Part shown: positions 1-12,000 of the stretch, piece by piece | How positions within the stretch are numbered: the first letter of the stretch is position 1 | How the letters are laid out: each line of letters begins with the position of its first letter | NCBI GenBank assembly: GCA_022376515.1 | Contig: WTXI01000027.1 | Coordinates: 62,001-126,000, forward strand | Length of the DNA stretch: 64,000 bases | Reading direction: 5' to 3' | Origin: Lactifluus volemus | Lineage: Eukaryota > Basidiomycota > Agaricomycetes > Russulales > Russulaceae | Program-made: the position numbers and the translations under genes | The notes under the pieces: generated by a model | Database searches by the model: none | Seen by the model: the letters and a program-made list of their open reading frames with translations, nothing else | Told to the model about the DNA's origin: nothing

Positions 1-2
1 AC

Positions 3-2655
3 GAGACCGAGTTGTCTGTCGAGGAGATGAAGGAGCGCAAGATCATGCGCTTGCTGCTCAAGATCAAGAATGGCACGCCGTCCGTGCGCAAGACGGCTTT
101 GCGCCAGATCACGGACAAAGCCCGCGACTTTGGAGCTGGGCCACTCTTTGATAAAATTCTACCTTTACTCATGGAACGGACGCTCGAGGACCAGGAACGT
201 CACCTGCTTGTCAAGGTCATCGACAGAGTCCTCTATAAACTCGACGACCTCGTACGCCCGTACGTACACAAGATCCTCGTTGTCATCGAGCCACTCTTGA
301 TTGACGAGGATTACTACGCGCGCGTCGAGGGACGAGAGATTATATCCAATCTATCCAAAGCGGCCGGCCTCGCGCATATGATCTCGACCATGCGGCCCGA
401 CATTGACCACGCTGACGAGTATGTCCGCAACACGACCGCCCGCGCATTCTCCGTCGTTGCATCCGCCCTTGGCATCCCATCTCTACTTCCCTTCCTTAAA
501 GCCGTTTGCCGCAGCAAAAAGTCATGGCAGGCACGACACACCGGCATTCGCATCGTGCAGCAGATAGCAATCATGATGGGTTGTGCCGTTCTCCCTCACC
601 TGCGTAATTTGGTCGATTGCATCGCCCACGGCCTGTCCGACGAACAACAAAAAGTCAGAACCATGACTGCGCTGGGCCTCGCCGCCCTCGCGGAAGCTTC
701 CGCGCCCTACGGTATCGAATCGTTCGATAACGTTCTCAAACCGCTTTGGTTGGGCATCCGTTTACATCGTGGCAAAGGTCTTGCGGCGTTCCTCAAGGCG
801 ATCGGTTTTATCATCCCCCTCATGGACCCCGAATATGCCTCATACTATACCAAGGAAGTTACTGTCATTCTCATTCGCGAGTTCCAAACGTCAGACGAGG
901 AGATGAAGAAGATCGTGCTCAAGGTGGTCAAGCAGTGCGCCGCCACCGAGGGCGTCACCCCCGCCTACATCAAGCAGGACATCCTCCCAGACTTTTTCAA
1001 GTCGTTCTGGGTGCGTCGCATGGCGCTCGACAGGCGCAACTACAAACAAGTGGTCGAGACGACCGTCGAGCTGGCGCAAAAGGCGGGCGCGTCCGAGATT
1101 ATCGGTCGTATCGTGAACGAGCTCAAGGACGAGGCGGAGCCATACCGCAAAATGGTGATGGAGACGATCACCAAGGTGATCGCTTCTCTCGGCGCCTCGG
1201 ACGTTGACGAGAAGCTCGAGGTCCGCTTGGTGGATGGGATCATTTATTCGTTCCAAGAACAGACGACGGAGGATCAAGTAATGCTCGACGGTTTTGGTAC
1301 GGTCGTGAACGCGCTCGGCATTCGCGTCAAGCCGTATCTCACGCAGATCGTCTCGACGATTCTCTGGCGGTTGAACAACAAGAGCGCCAAGGTTCGACAA
1401 CAGGCGGCGGATCTCACCAGTCGTCTCGCCGTCGTGATCAAGCAGTGCGGTGAGGACCAGCTTTTGAGCAAGCTCGGCTTGGTCTTGTTTGAGCAACTGG
1501 GAGAAGAGTATCCGGATACGCTTGGTAGTATCATTGCGGCCGAGGGTGCGATTGCCAACGTTGTCGGCATGACACAGATGAACCCTCCAGTGAAAGATCT
1601 CCGTGAGTATTCGGGCATCTGTCAAAGGAAATGTGCTTTCCTGCTAAACACCGTCTTAGTTCCTCGGATGACCCCGATTTTGCGGAATCGTCATGAAAAG
1701 GTCCAAGAAGCATCCATCAACTTGATTGGTCGTATTGGTGAGTTGTCGATATTTAAGCTCGCTTGGTTCACTAATATCGTTTTTCTTTTTTTTTCAGCCG
1801 ACCGAGGTGCCGAATTTGTGCCAGCGCGTGAATGGATGCGAATCTGCTTCGAACTTCTCGACCTCCTCAAGGCACACAAAAAAGGTATTCGGCGCGCAGC
1901 CGTCAACTCGTTTGGCTACATTGCCAAGAGTCTGGGTCCACAAGACGTGCTCTCTGTCCTGCTGACGAACCTGCGCGTGCAGGAGCGTCAATCACGCGTC
2001 TGTAGCACCGTCGCGATCGCCATCGTCGCCGAGACTTGCGGTCCTTTCACGTGCATCCCAGCGATCCTGAACGAGTACCGCACCGCGGAGCTCAACGTAC
2101 GCACCGGCTGTCTCAAAGCGCTCTCCTTTGTCTTTGAATACGTCGGACCGCAATCGGCTTACTACGTCGACTCGGTCGTGACGATGCTCGAGGACGCGCT
2201 GACGGATCGCGACTTGGTACATCGACAGACGGCCAGCACGATCGTGAAACATCTCGCGCTTGGCGTCGCGGGACTCGGTTGCGAAGATTCGATGATGCAC
2301 CTCATGAACCTCGTATGGCCAAACTGCTTTGAGACGTCGCCGCACGTTATCGGGGCAGTCATGGAAGCTATCGAAGCTATGCGCGTCACACTCGGTCCAG
2401 GCGTCCTCCTCAGTTACGTGCTACAAGGCCTTTTCCATCCTGCGCGCAAGGTCCGCGAGGTGCGTCTTTTTTATTCTTCGCTTGACCATCTCTGTCTCAC
2501 CTTTTTTTTCTTTTTTTTCTTAGGTCTATTGGCGCATCTATAATGCGTTGTACCTCGGTGCAGCAGACGCGCTCGTCCCGTTCTACCCCGATATAGCCGA
2601 GCTTAGCGAGGGCAAGAACATCTATGACAGGCACCCGATGCGGATGTTTGTGTAG
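3..2655 (+). CDS. HSH155: Splicing factor 3B subunit 1 (SF3B1/Hsh155), 5' end outside window
   Basis: This is the HEAT-repeat scaffold of the U2 snRNP SF3b complex, which clamps the branch-site helix in the nucleus. The frame is already open at base 3. The first visible residues ([20 protein letters not shown]) match the linker just before the HEAT array of the human protein, so the N-terminal ULM/linker part lies upstream of the window. Introns read as 1603-1659, 1738-1797 and 2460-2523. Joining them restores conserved stretches such as DLLPRMTPIL and [11 protein letters not shown]. The last exon encodes [17 protein letters not shown] and ends MRMFV at 2655. The segment [17 protein letters not shown] keeps the arginine that, from memory, corresponds to human R1074, a pladienolide-resistance position. 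Near-full conservation across the repeats makes the assignment secure. Confidence 0.97.
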
Positions 2656-3516
2656 GTAACTTTATATGAATGGGATGATGGGTTGTTGAGGGAACTGGCC
2701 CGACCCCCCGGGGACGACGGTCAGTGAGAGGAGTTTCTTCGTCTTTTTTTTTTTACTGTTGTTCTACTTTTTTTTTTTATTAGTATACGGTTACTTGTGA
2801 GATTAAAACGCGAGATTCTAATTTGCTGCTTGCTGCTTTTGAGTCGTACTTCTATTAGCAACTTCGGTCGAGCTCAACTGAAAGAACATGGGACTACAGT
2901 ATAACAAAAGAACATCTCAAGGTTTGCTGGTTTAATTTCCAATCCACCCAAAATCGCTTTTATAAATTGATTAACCTGCCAGTGCTGTTCGTCACTGGGT
3001 ACTGAGTATCGGCAGTATTACAACATTTGGTAGCTCCAACTGGGAAGAGGATGGGAAGTTAAGTTATAATAAGACAGAAACATCCCCGGGCTCAATTACA
3101 GTTCTGAAGGAAAAATTTTCTCCAATAGGGTACCGGATCATTTCGGAACTGACTGGCCCTCCACACGCCTCACTCTACCAAGAACTTGGGAATGTCAAGG
3201 AGCAGAAGAAGAGAATCAAATTGCGCAATTAAGTGAGTCCCAGGGATTTACGTCACTCGAGCTTTGAGGTCAGCGTTAGGCTGCACTGAGCTGAGCAGCC
3301 GAAAGGAGATGTCCCGTGATATAGCAATGGCTGTTGTTTTGGCTTGTACAGTATGTATACTTCTATATTCAACGTGTCCCTCGTGAAAGGCAAGACAGCC
3401 CAAAGGACGTAACGATGAAGGGGAGGAGTATCCACATCACCACGAACGTTGAAGAGGAAGAAAAGTTGATGACAAAGGTAAGAACAACAGAGGGATGAAA
3501 AAGGGCATCAACATCT
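2656..3516. other. Intergenic between convergent SF3B1 and AP-1 gamma genes
   Basis: This stretch of about 860 bp lies between two convergent 3' ends. It has T-rich runs at 2748-2782, suited to 3' UTR and polyadenylation signals, and no ORF with recognisable similarity or codon pattern. Confidence 0.6.
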
Positions 3517-6500
3517 TTATCCCGTCAGACCCGGCGGAAATCCGGAAAAGTCCACCTGATCTTGGATGGACCGTCCAGCTATCGAATAGGATACCCGTAG
3601 ACGTAGCCGGAGGTTGGCCTAAGCGTAAGTGACAAAGAAGTAAGTGCGCACGTCGCGAGATGGCGATCAAGAGAGTTGTGGTGTCAGATTCGATAAAGAG
3701 AAATTGGCCAAAACTTACACCAACGGGCGCGGTAATGCGCATTTGCTGCGTCTCAGTTGCTCCTGGGTTGACGTCCGGACGCGACATGGGTTGCATCTGC
3801 AGCTGTTGAGTCTATGGCAGTAAGTGTAAAAATGCCATAGTCAGTAATTCTCCCCTTGATGGGCCATTTCGTCGCGGCTGTTGCTCACCTTGGGTACGGC
3901 AACTTGAAAATTCAGACTGGTCGCAGCTGTGCTCCCCTTCACCTGGAAGCGAGCAACGATATCTACCGCCCCTGGTTGCGTCGCTGAGCGTTGCGGTGTC
4001 AACGAAATCACGAGGTCGTTCTTGTTGTATGCGGTGTACGACGGTAGCTTTGGTGCTGCAGGTTTGGGAGGAGGTTCTGCAGGAGCAACGGGTGGCGTCA
4101 AGTCGAATAAGCTGGCAGTAGGTGGCGTGGCGACTTGTGGAGGGGCAGGCGGAGCAGGGGTGTCGAAAAGGCTGAGGATGTCGTTGGCGGTAGCCTTTTG
4201 TGGTTTGGATGCTGGTGTCGGAGTGGTAGATGTTACGGTCGAGCCACCAAAGATTTCCGCGAGGAGATCTTCATTCGTCTTATGGCCGCCAGGAACGGAG
4301 ACCACAGGGTCTGGGGGTGCCGATATATCGTCTCCAAGCAGATCGATCTGGCAGATGTTGTAAATTAGAGAAGGACATTAGCTGATTAAATTGTGCATAC
4401 ATCTTTTCCCGTCCTGGTTGATCCGACGGGCTTATTCTCGCTTACTAGAAAAACGTTGTTTGGTCTCTAAGAAGCGAAGGTATCAGTCGTGGAACATACC
4501 GATTCCAGTCACTGTCGCCTTCAATTCTGGTGGGGGCATACGCTCCAACACCCCAGCCCGTAGGTCGCCAAGCGAGAAGAGGCTAGCAAATTCAACCGCC
4601 CGCTGCTGCAGTTCCAATTCTGGGTTTGTTGTGTACCCAGAGAATACGGCGGCGATACGCTCTTGTTGATGACTACTTGTTGTATGTCGTGATGGGATCT
4701 TCGTGATCGCTGCAAACACAAATGACGTGTGACGTGGTTGGCATATGGTGAGTCAAGGATGGAAAGTATGAGATCGATGATTTCTACGTCAGTTACCTAT
4801 ACTCCCACAGGAGCTATCAGAAAAAAACTGAGGGGATCATCGTCACGCCGTACCGTTGTGACCTGATCTTCATCTACGAGACCGCCTTCGACCAAAATTT
4901 CACTATATTCACCAAGAACCCACGTGGCAGACAAAGTCAGCGCCTCCTGGGAGATATCTGCAAGGAGGGCACGATAGAGTCTCGAGGCAGTATATGCTTG
5001 AAGTTCAGGCGTATGGGCCACGAGCCGGATGAAAGCCGAGAGGATTTCCTCTCTAACGTAGTTTCCAGCCTGTGAAAAATATTGTTATGGACCAGGAAAG
5101 TTAAATGGAGACAAAGTACGGACCAGCTTCAGAACTCGGAGAAAAGTATCAATATGCCAGCGTTTATTAGGCGCAAATCGCTCTGCCGCAAGACTAATTT
5201 GAGTGGTCATGCCAAGCTTGAATTCATTGTCCGCGACCTCCAGGAAGGCCAATAGCTCCCTTGTCATGACACGAATATTCTGCTCATTGATAAGCGCATA
5301 AGAAAGTTCCAAGGCCCGCCGTCGGATGGAGATGTCGCCGTCTCTCAGACAATCAAGGATGGTATTACGATGTCGTTGTACAGCATCGGTGTTTGTTAGG
5401 ACGACCTTGTTGAGCGTATTCAGTGCGACATAACTGTCCAAAAATAAAAACAGAATTTTGGCAAGAAGGCAAAATGTGGCACGAACCGAATATTATTGTC
5501 GCGATTGCTGAGGAATTTACCGAGTATGTTGATAGCCATAACGCGGAGACCACTGTCTGCCTCCGTTTCAATATCCAGAACGGTAAGCACCGTTTCATAG
5601 AGGATGGCGTTTCCGACATTTTTCGTAGAGTCAGTATTCGTTGCCACCTGTCACGGACGTCTGAGGGCTGGCTCAATGGATCTCGATTGCGACTTACTTG
5701 GGCCAGGATGTCGTTCATAGTCTCGCTCGAAGGAGCATCGCCAGTGCCAAGCAGGCGGAGAAGCCGTAGTGTCTTGATTTGGAGGAAAGGATCAGTGATA
5801 CCGGAAACATCATGCTCTGGGCTATATCCTGTTGTAACCAGAGATTTTAGGTGTCGAACAAGAAGAGGGACGGTCTGATAAGCACGGCTGTGAGTATACG
5901 CCAAGAGTAAGGCGAAATTGAGCGGAGTACGTTTCTAAATTCTTCGAGACACCCCGGGTCAGCTTGCACCATGTCGATCACGAGGGTAATCGTCGTCAAC
6001 AGGACTCCGTGATTACGATCGCTCAAAAGGCTTTTCGATCTGGCAACAAAGTGGTCGGCGAGGTCAGGAACCTTCTTTATGACACGTAGAGCGCAGAGGG
6101 CGGCCTGTGTGGTGATGTGAGTGATAACGGATAAACAATCCAAGAATGTGTATGCGTACTTTCTTCCGAATGTACGTGTTACTGGACCCGAGCAACTTCT
6201 CGATCTCATTTACAAGGTCTCGAGACATCTCCTCAGAGGAAATGTTCGCAAACGTACAGAGCGCCAGTCCTACTACATACATATTGGAATGATTCATGTC
6301 GCTGGGAAATGCAAAAGTAAGGCGTTGTTACCAAAGCGAAGGTACTGGCACGCACTTTTTCAAAGAATTGGTGACTAGCGTGAGGACCTCTTGGCTCTCA
6401 TCTAGTAAGAGCATGATTCCAAGGTAACCAAGTCGCTTATCTGTGAAACGGGGGCTAGCCACCAGTTTCAAGCATTCGATCTGACCAAAGTGGGCGGGGG

Positions 6501-6787
6501 AGCCAAGCATATGTATATATAAAAGCTTCGCGATATTGTTATGCCGCGCGTACGAGTCTTCTTCCCTGAATGAAGCTCTTATTGCAGCTGATTCTTGTTG
6601 GATGAGTGCCCGTTCATCGGCGACGGTCTGCAAGCAGAGAGTGAGCGACGGCCGAGTCACCGATTTGAGTAATTGGGAAGACCTTGCAGGCTCTGATCCC
6701 TTTGATGAGGGCTATGGTGCAACTCAGGTGGATTCTTACTGATCAAGATGCGACCTACGACGCACCCTTCAAATTGTGATAAACCAT
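3517..6787 (-). CDS. APL4: AP-1 complex subunit gamma-1 (gamma-adaptin)
   Basis: This is the large subunit of the AP-1 clathrin adaptor at the trans-Golgi/endosome. The start is ATG at 6787 (MVYHNLK). A 54-nt intron (6765-6712) then joins to [10 protein letters not shown], and a second intron joins to [17 protein letters not shown], the canonical gamma-adaptin N-terminus. The trunk shows [59 protein letters not shown] and [20 protein letters not shown] Pro/Ala-rich hinge with ILSLFD-type clathrin-box-like segments follows (about 4100-4290). The appendage (ear) ends [14 protein letters not shown] with TAA at 3517. The gene has about a dozen short introns. One oddity is that the frame moves by one base between [10 protein letters not shown] and [12 protein letters not shown] (about 4715-4745), with no intron able to repair it. 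It is either a sequence error or a real lesion. Confidence 0.93.
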
Positions 6788-7053
6788 CGCGTATGCGGAC
6801 AAAGGTCTGGTCTGCTCAGACTCTGCTGAGGTTGGTGAAGGAGGAAATGGAGGTGGCCAAAGAGGGTAATTCATTATATAATCACGCGGTCCTCCAGCAG
6901 ATTTATTTCCAGCACAGAAACACTGAGTCTCGAAATTTATCGTGACGAAACTCGCCCCAAATATCCCATCCTCCAACCAAATTATTTCAGGAAGATTTGT
7001 GGCTCAGCCTGCACGGTCCACCTTTTTCATCAAGGAGGGGAGTACGAGTCACA
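6788..7053. other. Short divergent intergenic region (AP-1 gamma / F-box)
   Basis: About 265 bp separate two divergent start codons, so both promoters must lie here. No canonical TATA box or known factor site stands out. An in-frame extension of the AP-1 gamma ORF up to 6976 has no conserved residues and is not used as the start. Confidence 0.5.
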
Positions 7054-8751
7054 ATGGGCAGTTTGCCGCAATGCGAGCCGCCGACAGCCTTCAGCGTGAT
7101 CATGATCGTGGGAAATCAAACATATCTCCGACACCATTATGTAATTGTCCAGGGGCATGCCCCTTACGTGCCAAACAACATGAGGTTCACTCGGGCAGCG
7201 TCTAAAGCCCCCTTTCGGCAACAGTATGTAACACATGCATCCATTTTCTCCGACTAACGTTTCGAAAGACAAGGTGGTTGCAGTGATACCAAACAATCAC
7301 CTAACGTAGCAATCAATAAACTTCCTCACGAGATTCTCTTGGAAATATTCGATTATTATCGACAACGCTTCCAACTCGAGGGCAACCATGAGCGTGATTG
7401 GAACGGCAAAGACGGATGGTTCAGGCTTGCGCATGTGTGCCAAATCTGGCGACACATTGTGTTTGCTTCACCTTCCCGTTTACATCTACGACTTATCTTC
7501 AGGGAGTACAGGTCCGCGAGGACAGTTATGTTAAAACGTCTCCCTCCAATTCCGATTGTCTTCGACTTCAGGTTTGTTGGAGACACTATCAAAAAACAGA
7601 ACCGCATGATTTCTGCGCTCAGATATCGCAATCGTATCGTGGCGGTCAACTTCGTAGGATCAGACGTAGCCCTGGAAACGTTCTTGAAGGCAATGCGTCA
7701 CCCATTTCCCGTGCTGGAGAGCCTCGCACTCGAATGTCTTGGCAAGTGGAACTATGACCTTCCCAATACGTTCCTTCAAGGTTCTGCCCAGCGCCTGCGC
7801 CGTCTCAAGTTAGCTGGCGTAACCCTCTCATCTTTGTCTCAATTACTCTCATCTACAACGGGCCTTGTCGGCCTCGATTTAAAAAGTGACGCCAACTTCT
7901 GTCCATCGCCAGTAGCATTGCTCCCTACCCTGCAGGGCATGCCATCCCTGCGTTGTCTTGCGTTGGCAGAGCCTGACGATGCCCCTTCATATATTCGCCC
8001 CATTCCTATCATTGAGAAAGAAGACATCATTTCGTTATCAAACCTGACATGTTTTCACTTCAGTGGTTATAGAATTCACTTGGAGGGCCTAATGGCCCGA
8101 TTGGCAGCCTCATCTTTGCAGGAGGTCCACATTCAATTGTATGATCACCCACCTACGCCCCCTATCTTGCACCTCCCCCGGTTTATCCGCGATGTAGGCA
8201 GACCAGCTTTTTCGGCCGAATTCAAATTTGTAGGATCGTGGCCCCGTGTTTTTGTGTTGCAATCTATGGGTGAACCGCCACTCAGGCTTATTGTGTTTCA
8301 AAATGTTTTTTCTGTGTTGCGGACGCTCTCCGATATGATTGCCACAGTTGAGGACCTCCTCTTTACACACCCCTCCCAAACTAAACGCCAAAGGTCGCTC
8401 GCTCGACGGTCGTTTCAATGGCGAATGTTTATTGGGAAGTTCCGTAATGTGAAGATTCTCAGATTGCGGCACGCACTAGTGCTTGATGTTGCAAAATTCT
8501 TCCTGCGGAAAGGCGAAAAACGTGCCTTGGGTCTTTTACCCATGCTGGAAAGGATCGAGCTACATCCCGGAGGGCATGACAAACTTTTTAGCGAGAGGCA
8601 ACGTGCGTCCGTGCTTAACAGCTTCCAGCCATTTGTGGCTGCGCGGGAACGGGTAGGCCGCCCTGTGTATGTGTTTTGGAACACAGATCGGGTACTTCCA
8701 ACTATATCTTGTGACGCCACTGAGCGCTGGCTCTGTCTACTTGACCAGTAA
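7054..8751 (+). CDS. F-box protein of the expanded basidiomycete family
   Basis: This is a predicted SCF substrate-recognition subunit with unknown target. An ATG at 7054 opens a short first exon. A 45-nt intron (7224-7268) with a CTAAC branch site keeps frame into the exon carrying the F-box INKLPHEILLEIFDYYRQRF (about 7309-7368). It continues WFRLAHVCQIWRHIVFASPS, the usual basidiomycete F-box consensus. The remaining 400 residues are leucine-rich (for example LVGLDLKSDANF and LPTLQGMPSLRCLALAEP), consistent with LRR-like binding repeats, and the stop is at 8751. These genes are highly expanded and fast-evolving in Agaricomycetes. The start is less certain than the F-box, because the upstream exon has no recognisable domain. 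Confidence 0.8.
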
Positions 8752-9014
8752 TTAATTTTAGAGGCTAGTTGTGGTAGCTGGAATCTAAATAACTAAAGAA
8801 ATTTTTTGGGTTTTCAGACAAGGCACCTGTCTTTTGTTTGACACTGGAAACTCGAGTATCAAGCCTGAAAAAAAGGCCTAAATGGTGTACTGTATTACAG
8901 TTATGGGCCTTGTCAGTGGACCATGTTTGGCCAAGCTTGCCGTTTAGCAAGCGCCAGAGGCGAGCAATCCTCTTACTTGCGTTTCAATCTCTTCTGAAGC
9001 TACAACGCGTCTAA
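8752..9014 (+). other. Intergenic upstream of the NLR gene
   Basis: These 263 bp lie between two co-oriented genes. No ORF or recognisable element was seen, and the stretch presumably holds the F-box 3' end and the NLR promoter. Confidence 0.4.
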
Positions 9015-12000
9015 ATGTTACCAAACCCCGAGATACCGTACATCAGCCGCGCCCAGGCCACCGAAACGCAATCGAGCTCGCACTTACTGCAAGTGACTGG
9101 TACGTATCTTTTATGATCATGCTCTGAGAAGTACGTAACCTCTTTCCCATGCCAGTCCTCAGAGCGCACAACATTCCCCGCCTCAAGACCGTCCTCGGGT
9201 TAAGAACAAAATTCTATGCTACTGTGACTTACGGAGCTACAACGAGGCAGACACGATCTTTGCAGAGAGGGGGTAATAACCATGTGGAATGGAACGAGAA
9301 TATCGACGTTTTGTGGGAAAATCTCATCTTTTTATTCTACTTACAGCTGAGTCTTTAGCAGCGCTGTACAACCCCACCCTCAAATCGCAATATCTCTTTA
9401 TGCGAAACGGACCACACGGAAAGACATCCTGATTGGAAAACAGGAAATTGTCTGTGAGCCGCATCGCGGTTCGTCTCTGTTTTGCAACTCTTACTTATAC
9501 GTCTGACTGAGCATACTACCTATAGAACTCGATATTATATTCGGCGGCGCTGATGGACATCCTAGACCTCCAACAGAGCCGGCCCCAGTTTTAACAATCA
9601 CCGTGTCAGTGTACGCGAGTTCCTCTCTGACTGCGACAGTCAACACCCCGAGTCCCCCAGAGGATGACCCTATTACTGAAGGAGGCCCTACGCGTCCTAT
9701 TGTCCAATCCAACACCGAAACCATGCAAACCACGGCAGTTTCTACCTCTCTATCTTCGTTGTCCAGGATCGATGACCTTCCCATTGGGAGCGGTACTTTG
9801 AGCGACCCGTAACAGAGGACCAACCGGAGGAATCACGTACTACTCTCCATCGTGCCGAGGAAGCTATCGATACTATCAATACCGTGAACACATGGAAAAG
9901 TGCTCTTAACTCTATCAAGTGGGTGATGGACACCGTCAGTCCAATCGCAGCAGTATGTCCAATATTAGTTTTTGAATATCCGTCTTGAGATAATTTCTGC
10001 TATTCAGTTGAATCCCTATTCGCATCTGGCATGGAGTTTACTCTCAAAGATTCCCGAGGTGGGCCTCCTCGTCTTGATATGGGACATTCTTTTGTTTTTG
10101 TTCACCTTCCCGCCAGACTTTGCTACAGCAGGTTCGGCGTGACGATAACGTCCAAACACTATTTGAGGCGATACGGGATGCTTTTGAACTTGCAGAAGAG
10201 GCGGACACTTTGAGGGACATCCAACCGGAGTCTAAGCAGGCGAAAATCCTCCATGAGATGCTGGAGTGCGTCTCCAAAACTGCGGAATTTATCGAATCGT
10301 ATGCGAGGGATGTGCAAGTCGGCATGTCGTCTTGACCTCTCTCGTAGCTTATGATTGACATGTGGTTTCCAGGAAAGCGGACTTTGAAGAACCTCGGTGG
10401 CCAAGTTGACGAAAAAGTCGAAGACTACCGTTCGTCTCTCGTCCGACTACGAGAAAAGCTCCTCGCACATGCTACTGTCATCACTGAGGCCATTGTCCTT
10501 CAAACGCGAGACGATGTGAGGAAAGTGGGGACACAGCTAACAGAGCACGCATTAGGTGTTGGTGCGTAACTCTGACCGTCACAAGATCGTGGGATTGTTG
10601 ACCTGACAAGGGGCACACAGAGTTAAGTGCAATAATCGGAGAATTGCCCTACAAGGGAGGCTGGCAGTTCGGCGATGAGAAGCGCTGTCTTCCAGGCACA
10701 CGGGTGCATTTCTTGGACTATATCGTCCAGTGGGTCGAGAATCGAGAATCTGAACGCGGGCTCGTTCTGCTTGGTCAGGCGGGCACGGGAAAGTCATCGA
10801 TTGCGCATGAGGTCGCACGTCGGTTCGAAAGCAAGGGTCTCGGGTCTTACTTCACCTTTATACGGAAGGAGGGTTCCAAAGACGAGGCTTACAAGCTTTT
10901 CACGACAATTGCCCGTGATCTCTCTGACAACTATCCTGCGTTCAGCCTCGCCCTTGGGAAGGTCATTAAGCATAATTCATCTCTTCGTCGTACCCGCGAC
11001 CGTCGCACACTTTTCGAACGCCTCCTCCTCGAGCCGCTCACCGATCTTCAACTTCGCGATCCGATCCTCGTTGTGATAGATGGGTTGGATGAAAGTGGAG
11101 ATACAATCGGCAAATATGGACTACACACATTTCTTGCCCAACGTCTCGTCGACCTCCCACCAAACCTCCGCATACTCATCACCTCGAGGCCAGAAGATGG
11201 TATCGAACCTGCGTTCGTCGACGCTCGGTCCGTCCGTACCCTCTACATGGATGACGCGCGACTAGCTGCCAATACGGAGCAAGATATTGGCATGTATCTT
11301 CGGAACGAGCTCCCCGAGGACGTTTTCAAAGACCATGGTGGCAAATTGGCGAAGGCGTCAGAGGGTTTGTTTCAATGGGCAGCCGTTGCATGTGGGTTCA
11401 TAAATAGCACTGCTAGTCTTGGCCTAAGCAACAATGAGTGTATACGGCGCCTGTTGGGACACTCTCGAGGTCGCTCGGGAGAGGGTCTGCTGGACAACTT
11501 GTACGAACAAGTTCTCAAAGAGTACTTCAAGTCACATGAAGCACAGGCACTCTTTCGGACCATCATGGGACAGCTGTTTGCTGCGGTTGAACCGTTCTCT
11601 ATCCGCTCGTTGATCGCTTTGCGACAGCATGCACCAACTTCTGGTCCTGGCTCGGAGGATTCCGATCGAGTCGTCAAAATTCTGCGTCACTTGGGCTCGC
11701 TGCTGAGCAACGTCACTTCATTTGATCAAACGCGTCCTATCGTTCCTCTCCATACCTCATTCCGCGACTTTCTTACTAACAAGACGAGCAATGAGTTTTA
11801 TGTGGATCTTGCTGATGCCCATCATCAGTTGGCAAATTCCTGCCTTGGTTTAATGCTCGATATCCTCAAATTCAACATCTGCAACCTCGAGTCATCATAT
11901 CTCGCTAACAGCGACGTCCCAGACTTGGAATTTCGAATTTCCAAATGCATCCTACCTGCTCTATCGTATGCCTGTATTTATTGGGGCGATCATTTAAAAC

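Noticed and set aside
891..1625. Long minus-strand ORF opposite SF3B1
   Set aside because: Antisense shadow of a highly conserved, GC-rich coding exon, with no family similarity of its own.
6788..6976. Upstream in-frame extension of the AP-1 gamma start
   Set aside because: MVYHNLK followed by [10 protein letters not shown] is the conserved family start. The extension has no conserved residues.
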